This document shows, in pieces, positions 54,401-64,000 of a stretch of 64,000 nucleotides of DNA. The stretch comes from Haliotis asinina (taxonomy: Eukaryota > Mollusca > Gastropoda > Lepetellida > Haliotidae). Under the pieces are notes generated by a model. That model was not told where the DNA came from and ran no database searches. It saw nothing but the letters and a program-made list of their open reading frames with translations. Each line of letters begins with the position of its first letter. Position 1 is the stretch's first letter. The stretch is taken from assembly GCF_037392515.1 (NCBI RefSeq), contig NC_090287.1:14559001-14623000 (forward strand). Direction: 5' to 3'. Made by a program: the position numbers and the translations under genes.

Positions 54401-57400
54401 GTTTGTATTGTTACACTTTAACAGCATCTAGTCATCACATCAGAAACAAGGAAGAGAGTTCAACATATTTATTTCCTTCCAGGCTCTGACTGGCTTTTTG
54501 CTGATCGCAACCAGGGAAGGAAAACTGGTTTATATCTCAGAAAATGTAACAGACTATCTGGGTCATTCTATGGTGAGTGTCAAAAAAGCACAGTTCCCGA
54601 AAATGATTGAGTTCGTGCTTTGTACATTTATTTTTTAAAATGTTGTTATTAAATGTTGGAAAGGGAAAGTCATGATAAGTTTCAGAAAAGACAATCTAAC
54701 TTCACGAAATAGCGTATATGTCAGCAATATTGCGTAACTAAAGCTGATGATGTTAACCTTAGTCATGACTCACTGTAACCCTCTTGTATATTTCAGGTTG
54801 ACATGAAAACCCAGGGGGACAGTTTGTATGATATTGTAGACAAGCGTGACCACGGGACGGTACAGGCCCAACTTCTACAGGCAGGGACAGACAGCGAGGG
54901 GGACACGCGGGACGTAGCCTTCTTCTGTCGCATGAATATGTCCAGGAGTCTAAAACGCCAGGCTGGTTTCGGGGATGTGAAGGTAAGCTTCAGTACCTTC
55001 TTTTGGAGAGCATGTGAAATGTTTCTGTTTTCCACAAAACCATCCATCATTAGATCTAAAAATATGAGTCAAAGAGGAGCGATTGTTTTTTATTCTGTGT
55101 TGCGTTGTTGCGTTTTTGGATGACAGAAATATTTTACATAGAAGAGTTTCAAAGCTACCAACCATTATTTTAAATTAATATTTTGTGGGAGAAAGCTTGG
55201 CTTGGGAGTCGAGTTCATTGGGTATCAAAGTCTACGTAGTTAGCATGGGAGTGAAATTCCTTTGCTGTTGTTTGTACTGTTTTTGAATTGGCAAGGCAGA
55301 ATGCAAGCGTATGACACTTCGTTCAATTTAGTTGTGGCTTGGATTGGTGTAGTTGATAAACCTAAAAAACGCAGATGCTTTCTATCAGGTGGGTTTGTCA
55401 TGACCGAACGGAATATCTGGCGGTTGATGAAAAAAACACTTCCATATATCACTGGTGTCTCAGAAGAGCATGTTTTAAGTGGTGAAACCTAAGGTAGAAT
55501 TTCGTTCCACTCCAGTAAGAATAATTGGGAGCAACATATTTCAAAGTCTGTCATGCGGAATTCTGCGTGTCAAATTTCAGCTGCTTTTCGGTGGAATAAC
55601 ATTCTACAACAGCCCGCATTTTCTCCACACCAGCCTGTTTACTTAGGAATCCCATGCAAAGGTCATGTGAAAGTTCGAAGTTAGAAACAAACGAGAAACT
55701 GCTCAGGAAACATATAATACCTCATATACGAAAATGAACACTGGTAAATTCAAATACGTGAATAATTGTGTGTGTTTTGTTTTCAAACAATACGAGTCAC
55801 CACAATTTTAACAAAGCTGACAATCAAAGTGAGCATCCCTTTGATATTGGACTAGGCTATCTGTTAATCCTGTAAGACAATATCTATCATAATTTGTGTC
55901 AGTCTTATGACGTTGATGCATTGATTACAAGTTAGTGAGAAGAATAAAGAGGTCGCGTACTGCGATACATAACGATACAATGACATGTCGATCATTATGA
56001 CGGATAGAAGACGGCTATTGGCATACTCACAGCCGTTTGATGTAGCTCACAACAGAGGGTACTGACACCTGCCTTCATCAAAAGCTCGTATATAAGTCAT
56101 TCTTTTATTCACGACCGAAATAAATTTGGTAGTGTAATTGCTCCAGTTAGCACGGACAATAGGTTATGGTTTTGTCAAAAGGAGATAGAGAGATTAATAA
56201 CCTCGTATGTTTTTACATCATGACGATATATTAGTAACAAGAATTGTATAACTGAATCATACATATTTTTTATTCCTGATATTTGATATAAATGCAGCGG
56301 AAACACTGGAGGTTAATTACCTTCGAATCATATAATGTTATTGTTAAAATTTACTAGTTAATATAGTCCAAACATAACTCTTACTTCAAATAAGGTCTTC
56401 CCTTTTAGAAACAACAAAATCAGAGAGTTTTCAACAGCACATTATAAATTGTGAATTGACATAACTTGCATATTTATCAAATTTGGATTCCAAATTTATT
56501 ACATTGCTTTATCGCAATGATAACACCCTCCGTCGATTGGTGAATGGAGTTATGAAGAACTATTCTCATAAACACTTACCCCTGGCATTGTCTAGTGGAT
56601 TTCATTACTAGTAACTTGATACGTATATGTTTCGAGATGCTCTTAGTATTTCAACACTAACAGTGATACCCTCTAATGCTGTTGGCTCATGGATACAATT
56701 GCATACAGTCAGACGTATCATTTGATATGGATTGCAATTTCTGTTAGGTTGGTTGATACGCTCAAGTTGTGTTGCTTATAGTTAATTTATGTTTCACCTA
56801 GTACACTTTTGTAAATTGTGTATTCGTCATCGTTTGGTACCAACCAGTGATTCGAGTTTTGTTTAGCGATTGAAGTGAATATTTCTTTCAGCAATCACTC
56901 ATGACATTGTCCACCCTTTTTCAAAACCTGCACTGAATACTGACTACACCGTTTGAAATATATGCATGTTCACACGCACGCACGGGCGCACACACACTCA
57001 AACACACATGCGTCTCTACTATTGTTTGACCTAAGTGTGGGTGATAAATGAAACTCGGTATGTTACCATGGCTACACTGACGTCATAACAGCGAACAACT
57101 TCTTGATAGTCTGACATAAGGGAGAATCATCTCCCGTTTTTCTAAACTGACATTCTAAGTCGCCAGTGACACACATCTGATATAAAAACGTTATATTTAT
57201 TCAAAATGCCTGCGTCACTTGAAAACTAAATATGAAAACTTTGTTTAAGGGGACATAATACTGCCGTGTCATGCTCTACTTGACATGGCGACTATGATTT
57301 ATGGCCATTCTTCGAAGAGGGAAACAATTTAAGCCATTGTCAAGCGCCGCGCTGCTTTCCTAACGGAAGCAATATTTTATGTGTCATATCTCGTATGAGC

Positions 57401-60400
57401 TGTGGCTTCACAACACTGCGATGTAGAAAGGAAACGGTGTTGACAAGTGGTATTTAGACAGTCATTACCTGGATGAGTCATACTTGGTGAACTAAATTAA
57501 TAATTCAAACTGAATAATAAAGAAAACACTTCAGACCGTAAATGTTAGATTACTGTGTATTGTAGACTAGCACAAGTCTCAGTGGTAATAATACCTAATA
57601 CTTAAAGTGAAGATTTCTAAAAAAATATAAATAGCAGACTAGCTAGACCTGCCTCTTTAATTGATAGAATTGCGATATATCTATGGGCTGGCGTTCAGTT
57701 CAGCTCTGTGAAAAGGTTATGTGTATCGTACAGAACGAATTAATGCTTTCATTAGTGCTTATGGCTCCAGACTTCTGTAAAGTATTATATTATATTCTAG
57801 GCGTTGCTCCACTATATTTACTCAGTACATATCAATGTGTGCACATGTCATTATCAGCGACCACGCATACAGTGGGTTAACTGTTACATATATAATGCTG
57901 ACACAGAACACGTGGTGATCCAATCTATGTCAGCTAGGTAACAGCCTGTCCCGTCGTGCTCAGATGGAGCTGGGCTCTTAGCCCAAGGCTTGCTATCTAT
58001 ATCTCCCTTGTCAGAGTGATGGAGTACAACTAAACTAAGACGGGACTTTACTTCTTCCAACTTTATAGTTTAGATTGATGTGGGTTATATGTGTCAGGAT
58101 ACTGGCTTTATGCAGCCATGGCCCCAGGAGTAACTTTATCCCTCAAGAAACGATAGCTAAACATCTCTATATATAAACGATATGATGTCAACTAGAGACA
58201 TGGGCTTCTAGTTTTACCGCTTACAGAGAAGGGAGTGTTTATGTAATAGCGGTCACATGAGCAGTTCTACATGTGTAACGTGTTAGTGTTGTCTCTGTGA
58301 AAAAATTAGTTGATGAAATACTGCCTGTCTACTTAGAACGCATGATGCTGGCTGGTTGTTGTAGGGATGAAGCAAGCCTATGTATGTTCAGTTGAGAAAT
58401 GAATTTTGCTAAATTCATGAACAAATCGAAACAGTTGTATCATTTCTATTTTTGACTAGAAAGACGAATTTTCGTTTGGTTTAATGTTGGTATTTTTCCA
58501 TTGCCAGGTGATGTATGTGAAGGGTCACTTCGTATCTCACCCTGGCCCTGAGTCGAGCAGTGAGCAGCAGCTGGTATTCATGGGAACATGCACACCCCTC
58601 ATCACCCCCGACTTAAAAGAAAATCTGATCCAAAACAACACGATGGTCTTCAAGACAGTTCATCAACTCGATCTAAGCTTCTTGGAAGTTTCACACACGT
58701 ACGTTTTCATCGCACAAGTTTTGCAATGTTCGATTTATATCATTCATGTCACAGCTCGCAGGTTTTGTTATCACATACATACAATTTCCACAAGCTATAT
58801 CAACAATCACATAGTCTAGTTTGGACTATTCTAGTTTAGTCGGTAGTCTATTAATCATTCATTCAGGAACACTCACATACAGATTTTAATGTAGCGAATC
58901 AGTTGGTGCATCATTGGTTAATGACGTCTTTGATAGGTAGTAATTGTGGACACGTGAGTCAAAGAAACAGATAGTCTTGTATGACTCCTGTGACTGTTTG
59001 GTTCAAATAGGATTTTCAAATAGGATTTTCAATTGCTTGACTATGTCTGAGTATACACAAACATGAGTTCTGTATAGTAAACATACATGTTATAATTTCA
59101 GGGCCGAGTACCATCTTGGCTACAGCAATGGGGAACTGTTCCGTCGATCTTGGTACAGTCTTCTTCATCCCGAGGACCTGCAGGAGGCCAGAGATAAACA
59201 CGTGCAATGTAAGTAGATGCTATATTGTACCCTGCTAGGTCTGTTTCCATAAATATAGTCCATAAATATCAATACATATAATTAAATCGGTCGGACTCTT
59301 CTTTGTTTGGTTACTGTTTTCAACGCATGGTGAATGAAACTTTTCATTTTACGTCCTTGATTCCAGTGATCCGCTCCAACCACGAGATGGGATGCATGAT
59401 GATTGTGAGAATGATCCGGGCAGATAATTCCATCTTCTGGGTTAATGTTGTCATGCATATCAAGCAGGCGTCAGTATCCAACAGCGATGACCCAGTCATC
59501 GTGTGCGTCAACCAGGTTATCAGGTGCGTTCAATTTCCTGTCTAATAGGCCTCAATTACACCTGAATGCCTCTGTTGATGGCAATTATTTAGTTTTGTAG
59601 AAGCTTTATGATCATGTACTTCAGCTGATTGGTATTACCTAAAGAATAATGTATGTCGTTTGGCTGTTTAGTAGTTAAGTGTTACATATTATATAGTGTC
59701 TTGAATGTGTGTATTTTTATTTCAGCGAGCAAGAGGCGTACCAGTTCAAACTACAGAGTCAGATGTTCCAGTTCTATCCTCCACGTGGTGAACCCTGGCA
59801 ACAGACAGTGCCATGTCCAACTATGGTTCAGGAGCAGGACACCAGGTGGCTGCAACCCAGTTCTGGCTTCCAGACCTCTACCAGAATGAGGGCAACACAG
59901 GCTGGACCTGTTTATGCTCCTCAGAGTGGCTGTCAGACAGGACCTTTCATGCCTTACATCGACCCAAGACTGGGGCGAGGTGATCAGCTGAAAAACGGTG
60001 GATCTGGTCAGACTGAGCGATTGAAGGAGATGCTGAAGAGAAAGATCAAGGGGCCCTGTAAACCAACAGCAAAGGTTCCAAGACTCTCTCCCAGTGGGAA
60101 TGGTGACAAACTCTCTGGTCAAGGTTTCGATTTCGGTTCAAGTAGTTTCATGATTCCCAACCTGGATAATTTCCGTGATTCCTTCCCAGCACTCTCTGTC
60201 GCTCAGGGCGGATGGGCTGAGCCAACGCAGGTGATGTCTCAGAGTAACAACGTTTTCTCTGCAGTGACTCTCCAGCAAAAGAAGAATATTTTGATAGAGC
60301 CCAGTTCACTCAGTCCAGGCTCTATGCTCCAGGAACAGGTGGTTCCTGATGTCAATGCCCTCCCAGAATCATATCTGACACCAGATCCATCTCCAGCCTC

Positions 60401-61344
60401 CTCGCCTGATCCAAACAGCAAGGTCTTCAAAGTTGATGTAATCACTCCATCTAAGTCAACTCCGTTAGGCCCCAAGACCATCATCGATGAACTGAAACAA
60501 CTGGCCAACTGCAGACCGAAGATCAAGTCTGAACCGCTTCCCACAACACCCGTCAAGAAGAGGAAAGAACTTCCAGTCATCGATGCATTTGAAATTGAGT
60601 CGTTCTTTTGGGATTTCGACATTTCTAAACCAAACCCACAGTGTCCTGAAGAGGCCAAGGTCAACTTTCCATGTCATGAAGTGTCGAAAAAGGTTGACAG
60701 CATCCAAGTCAAACCCAAGAAAAACCTTCCACTAATCGACGCAACGGAGCTAGAGGAATACTTCAACCACTTCAATGGGGAAAACACTTCAAACTTTGAC
60801 GCCCAGATGTTGGTCGACTCAGCGGGGACATTCTTTGACCAGCAGGCTCTGGTTAAAGAAGAAGATTGCCACCCGCCTATCAAAGTTGAATGCTCTAACA
60901 GCCCAGCTTCTCAAAGTATGTCTCCATTCTCGATGACGTCATGTGAATTGTCAGAGGAGGAGGAGCTTGCATCTACCCCGTTGGAGATGACCCTGTCTGT
61001 GACCGTCAAGGACGAGTATCTGCCTCTCAGCACCCCAAAGCCATGTGGTTCCTACGAGGAGGAGGATTTCTTTCAAATCCAAAAACTGCTGACATCCCTG
61101 GCTCCAACTAGTGGTAAGTATCATTCCGAAGTTTCATTTTAATTAATTTGATTAAGATTAACAGAAAGAACAACATTAAGAACAATCTTCTTTATTATCA
61201 GATGTTATTGTTCTATTAAATGTATGCATATAACGACTCCGCTTTATCCCGTACCATCTATTACTTGTGTAAAGAACGAAATACTCATGATTGTCTTTCT
61301 CTTTTTCCACAGGCGCCATTGCTCTATCTGAAGAAACCCAGTAG
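51412..61344 (+). CDS. NPAS4: NPAS4-like (dysfusion family) bHLH-PAS transcription factor
   Basis: Ten exons: 51412-51458, 51866-52032, 52495-52559, 54483-54572, 54797-54982, 58508-58698, 59102-59208, 59367-59523, 59726-61113, 61313-61344. All introns are GT-AG, all phases agree, and the product is 809 residues (mammalian NPAS4 is about 800). The bHLH (about 16-72) has [15 protein letters not shown], nearly the vertebrate NPAS4 basic region, which itself opens the protein; here 16 residues precede it. PAS-A (about 93-185) has [19 protein letters not shown] and [13 protein letters not shown] (about 230-330) has [20 protein letters not shown] and PEDL. Known family role: nuclear, pairs with ARNT-type partners, binds DNA; in mammals it is induced by neuronal activity. 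The start ATG has A at -3 and G at +4. The C-terminal half is long, acidic and Ser/Pro-rich, as expected for a transactivation region. Confidence 0.95.
51866..52032 (+). CDS. NPAS4: NPAS4-like exon 2 (bHLH)
   Basis: Acceptor TTTTGTTCAG, donor AAAT|GTAAGT. Encodes the basic region ([10 protein letters not shown]), helix 1 (AVMRDLLPL), loop, and helix 2 ([17 protein letters not shown]). Confidence 0.95.
52495..52559 (+). CDS. NPAS4: NPAS4-like exon 3 (linker)
   Basis: 65 bp. Acceptor CATCTTTCAG, donor CAG|GTAAGT. Encodes [20 protein letters not shown], then FQ, linking bHLH and PAS-A. Confidence 0.88.
52560..54482 (+). promoter_or_regulatory. NPAS4-like intron 3 with paired cAMP-response elements
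   Basis: Two perfect TGACGTCA palindromes at 52923-52930 and 53052-53059, each followed by TAT, 129 bp apart. A TGACGCATCA half site lies at 53448. CATATG and CATCTG E-boxes overlap or flank the pair. Mammalian NPAS4 is known to be a CREB target. Enhancer function here is inferred. Confidence 0.45.
54483..54572 (+). CDS. NPAS4: NPAS4-like exon 4 (PAS-A, first part)
   Basis: Acceptor TTTCCTTCCAG, donor ATG|GTGAGT. Encodes [20 protein letters not shown] and [10 protein letters not shown], very close to the vertebrate NPAS4 PAS-A start. Confidence 0.95.
54797..54982 (+). CDS. NPAS4: NPAS4-like exon 5 (PAS-A, second part)
   Basis: Acceptor TATATTTCAG, donor AAG|GTAAGC. Encodes [20 protein letters not shown] and [12 protein letters not shown]. 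Confidence 0.95.
54983..58507. other. NPAS4-like intron 5 (3.5 kb)
   Basis: The largest intron. It holds a perfect TGACGTCA at 57078-57085 and a CA-rich run at 56970-57010. No SINE-A or SINE-B copy is seen anywhere inside the NPAS4-like gene, in contrast to the dense SINE content elsewhere. Confidence 0.7.
58508..58698 (+). CDS. NPAS4: NPAS4-like exon 6
   Basis: Acceptor TCCATTGCCAG, donor ACAC|GTACGT. Encodes the PAS-A end ([30 protein letters not shown]) and the PAS-B start ([17 protein letters not shown]). Confidence 0.95.
59102..59208 (+). CDS. NPAS4: NPAS4-like exon 7 (PAS-B)
   Basis: Acceptor TATAATTTCAG, donor CAAT|GTAAGT. Encodes [20 protein letters not shown] and [15 protein letters not shown], the core of PAS-B. 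Confidence 0.95.
59367..59523 (+). CDS. NPAS4: NPAS4-like exon 8 (PAS-B end)
   Basis: Acceptor CTTGATTCCAG, donor CAG|GTGCGT. Encodes [20 protein letters not shown] and [13 protein letters not shown]. Confidence 0.95.
59726..61113 (+). CDS. NPAS4: NPAS4-like exon 9 (C-terminal regulatory region)
   Basis: One 1388-bp exon, residues about 337-799. Acceptor TTTTATTTCAG, donor AGTG|GTAAGT. It opens with [33 protein letters not shown] (about 619) and [13 protein letters not shown] (about 671) form an internal acidic-hydrophobic repeat. SUMO-type sites are IKSE (K604), VKEE (K714), IKVE (K723) and VKDE (K765). The end is acidic ([21 protein letters not shown]). Without splicing the frame stops at 61142. 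Confidence 0.95.
61313..61344 (+). CDS. NPAS4: NPAS4-like exon 10 (last ten residues)
   Basis: Acceptor CTCTTTTTCCACAG. Completes GGC and encodes AIALSEETQ, then TAG. If intron 9 were retained, the protein would instead end KYHSEVSF. Confidence 0.8.
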
Positions 61345-62843
61345 GCCAAGTGTGTAAGCTTGACTTACAACCGTTATTTAGTGTATGGCATATTGCCATG
61401 TCAACAACACCCCGTTTGGACAGTTGTCCATTTGAGGTGTCGCTGCTGGTCAGCCATATATAATTGTTACATCCCGCTGGACGGGCCTTGTTGCCATGCC
61501 AACATATATGGACCCTGAATATGTCGCTGCTGGACAGTCACGTGTTGATTTGGCTCTTTGAGCAGCCTTACGTCATGCTCCCCTGCAGGTCAGGCTAAGT
61601 GCTCGAAGCACTGGACTAGTCTACATGGACTTTAGTAACTTGAGACAACTCGTCTGAAACAGCCCTGTGAAAAGGTCGATGATATAGTGCACTGACTTGA
61701 GTTTGCATTTTTGAAGACTACTACTAGTAGAGATTTGGTTTTGTTGGGAAGATTGTGTTTGTTACTAGTTACAAACAAAGCATCACTGCATTGAATGCAC
61801 GATGGTACTCACTTTGTTAGCATTTTATTGGTATGTTGTTATTGTTTGTACCGGTTATCTGTCACCTCATGTCATGTTTTATACACAAACTGCTGGTCAG
61901 TCCGTCACCATGCCCTGCAGGTCAGTGGTAATAATCATTGCAGGTCATTGATTATTTTGTTAATTACCTTTATAATCACACTGTATTCATCTCATGTCAT
62001 GACCTCATCGTAATACTATTTGAATGTTTGTTATACATTTACCCGTTGGATATAAGAGCTACAGCTAATTACCAGGACGTTCTTAGATGTACGCGCAACC
62101 TTATATCGTCAAGGACAACAGATACATTGTCATAACACATCCCCATTACTCATTAGACATTAACCCAGACTCCGTAACCAACGTGTTGATATGTCGCCGG
62201 TCGACAGCAATTATGTTATTGATCAATATACAGTCATTTATCCTATATGGAGGCAAGGTTATTTATCAACTTTTCCACGATTAGATATTTCCAATCCAGT
62301 GTATATGAGCTCCTTTTCAAGTCAACTTCAGCAGCTGTTTTCGCGTCTCTGTGTTTTCGGTCCGTAGCCATGTTGTTTAGTTCCTATGCATGCTATTTTT
62401 GTGTAGAAGATAAACTTTGTCTAAGGATGGCATTCCGCGAGGGACAATATCTTTGTCACAGAAAGAGGGTAAGGTGTAATTCCCATGACCACGAGCCGGT
62501 CTCATGAAGTGGGAAAGGCACTTTACACGTTTCAAATTTGGATCTTTAGGGATTAACTGGAGATGTCAAATTTCTTAATCAGTACCAGTGTACAGAGCGG
62601 GTCTTGTTCTGGGATTGACATTAGGAAATTTGAGGTGATCAGTCTTTCCCTCTAAATCATTATATGCAATATTTCATGTTTGTGTATTTTCCTGAGGGTG
62701 CGCGCTGTGTTCAGTGTTGAAGTATTCTCTTCTATCCAGTGTTGATTAACATTCACACCTGTGTTTAAATGGCTGGCCTGTTTAAGCGTTGTGATGTCTT
62801 GTTGATCAATACTGTGACTGCCCGATCATGACAACGTGATACA
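61345..62843 (+). other. NPAS4-like 3' UTR and downstream DNA
   Basis: No AATAAA is seen in the first 1.5 kb after the stop codon; the nearest on this strand is 63336-63341. Scattered ATTTA pentamers (e.g. 61375, 62038, 62236) could act as AU-rich elements, as in many immediate-early gene transcripts, but their density is not striking. The 3' end is unresolved. Confidence 0.35.
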
Positions 62844-63400
62844 CTAGAAAAGCGGTTGTACTAGGCTGGTTCTAGTTCTAACTGTTGAGTCGGAAAGGGC
62901 TTTAGTTTCTCGGCTCCACGCTTCATGCTTTTTAAAGATGGCGTCTTGATTGTGAGTCAAGCAGACGGCGTTTTGTAAAGATGTTTTGTCGCGGCTGCCG
63001 ATTCCCGCTGCTATGCTGTCGCTTACTGCTTCAGAAACAGCTGTTGAAGTTGACGTTAACACAAAAAGTGATTTGAAATGGCAGTGCCTTGGAATTTTTG
63101 CCAAAGTGCTTTTTTGAACGAGATATATTTTAGAGATAATCTTCGTTGTAGAAAACACTTGTAGATTTGACCAAGTGTGCATAGATGTGGTCGAGGCAAC
63201 TTGTCCACAAAGATGGAAAGTGCCTTTGATATGAAACTTAATTTCTCAGAGTTATGACGCTGATTTGACATGTTTACCACGTCACGAAACAGGCTTTGTA
63301 CTGTTAGCATGTTTGTTTGCGATGAAATAAGCTTAAATAAATAATCTGTGTCATCATCGATATTCTTTGTTGTTTTAAAGCCTTTAGTTACGAATGGCAA
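62844..63400 (-). pseudogene. Possible degraded coding region, unknown
   Basis: Two overlapping minus-strand frames of 114 and 112 codons (63400-63056 and 63182-62844). The first has KLISSQTNMLTVQSLFRDVV and KLSFISKALSIFVDKLPRP. The second has TSTAVSEAVSDSIAAGIGSR and AWSRETKALSDST. Composition looks protein-like and the overlap fits one shifted frame, or a splice I cannot place. No family recognised. Confidence 0.22.
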
Positions 63401-63879
63401 ATGCAGAATGTAAACATGACTTCTGGCAAGTGACCAACGTCAAATACGGGTGTAAACACTCCCGTTAATGACGAACGAACAATACGGATGTTCACACCGC
63501 CTACCCTCAATGACAAAATGGATGTATGCAGGATACTATGAATGTCTCAAACGGTGGATGAGGATGTACATTAATCAGTGACAATACAAGATAATATACA
63601 CGCTGGACACTATGTGAACATACAATAGATAGCGACGTACACAGAACACGTAGGTAGGTGACAAACGGTAGAGACGAGGGTATAACTGGACATGTGCGCA
63701 TTAACTGAAGTCATGCGTATTTAGTATTTCTACCTTCCAGCTTACTTATCCAATATACCCATAAAACGTTGGACAACATACACCTTCACGAAATGTTGAT
63801 AGTATGTCTCGGCCACGACTTGGCAAATATGATTGTGTGTAGATGATATAAATGAAAGGGATGACAAACAAGTTCTCCT

Positions 63880-63991
63880 GGGTCCCGTTCCACAGAGCGA
63901 TCGCAGCACTGGAACAGTCGTAAGTCTACGTTCACGTATGGGAGTTACGATCATCTTAGCTCTACCGACGATCGCTTTGTGGGACGGGCCC
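63880..63991. mobile_element. Foldback (MITE-like) element, family 1
   Basis: Left arm GGGTCCCGTTCCACAGAGCG then ATCG (63880-63903). Right arm CGATCGCTTTGTGGGACGGG then CCC (63969-63991). The termini and the TTACGA/CTTAG internal style match the element at 2234-2383. The copy is short and complete within the window. Confidence 0.75.
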
Positions 63992-64000
63992 TGTTCCGTA

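Noticed and set aside
59751..60664. Minus-strand frames of 123 and 141 codons over NPAS4-like exon 9
   Set aside because: They are antisense shadows of the recognised coding exon.
1..64000. CRISPR arrays, bacterial operons, ribosome binding sites, plasmid or phage features
   Set aside because: None is present; the repeats are dispersed SINEs, foldbacks and minisatellites, and the genes have introns.

Overview
This is 64 kb of animal nuclear DNA: AT-rich, split genes with GT-AG introns, and very many short interspersed repeats. Two repeat families, called SINE-A and SINE-B here, account for about 40 copies. As far as I can recall, both resemble repeats that are abundant in abalone (Haliotis) sequences, so a vetigastropod mollusc, probably Haliotis, is the likely source. 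That is an inference from repeat recognition; no search was run.

The one gene recognised with confidence is on the plus strand at 51412-61344. Ten exons join without a stop into an 809-residue bHLH-PAS transcription factor of the NPAS4 (Nxf / Drosophila dysfusion) family. It has a bHLH domain, PAS-A, PAS-B, and a long C-terminal region holding a duplicated acidic-hydrophobic motif and four psi-K-x-E/D (SUMO-type) sites. The proximal upstream region has a CCAAT box and a GTCACGTGAC palindrome. Introns 3 and 5 hold three perfect TGACGTCA cAMP-response elements, two of them 129 bp apart.

At 4.3-12.0 kb I assemble an unrecognised plus-strand gene (gene X). It has a TATA box with the same GTCACGTGAC palindrome upstream, a short first exon ending in AT that completes an ATG with the first base of exon 2, a short in-frame 36-bp repeat, a 625-bp low-complexity exon, and two or more further exons. 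The 3' end was not found. A possible two-exon 88-residue gene (gene Y) sits at 43469-43995, directly after a 278-bp tandem duplication.

The rest is mainly mobile and repetitive DNA: a Tc1-type transposon with 25-bp inverted repeats and a twice-frameshifted DD34E transposase (27888-29183); the C-terminal remnant of another Tc1-like transposase (36818-37069); a decayed CR1/L2-type LINE (35190-36360); three foldback (MITE-like) elements (2234-2383, 25309-25442, 63880-63991); minisatellites of 25 bp (about 943-1145) and 42 bp (49730-50210); and several simple repeats. SINE-A and SINE-B have different heads but nearly the same 3' tail ending in (CACT)n, which suggests one shared retrotransposition machinery. 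Most of 11954-43468 and 43996-49730 holds no gene that I can support.
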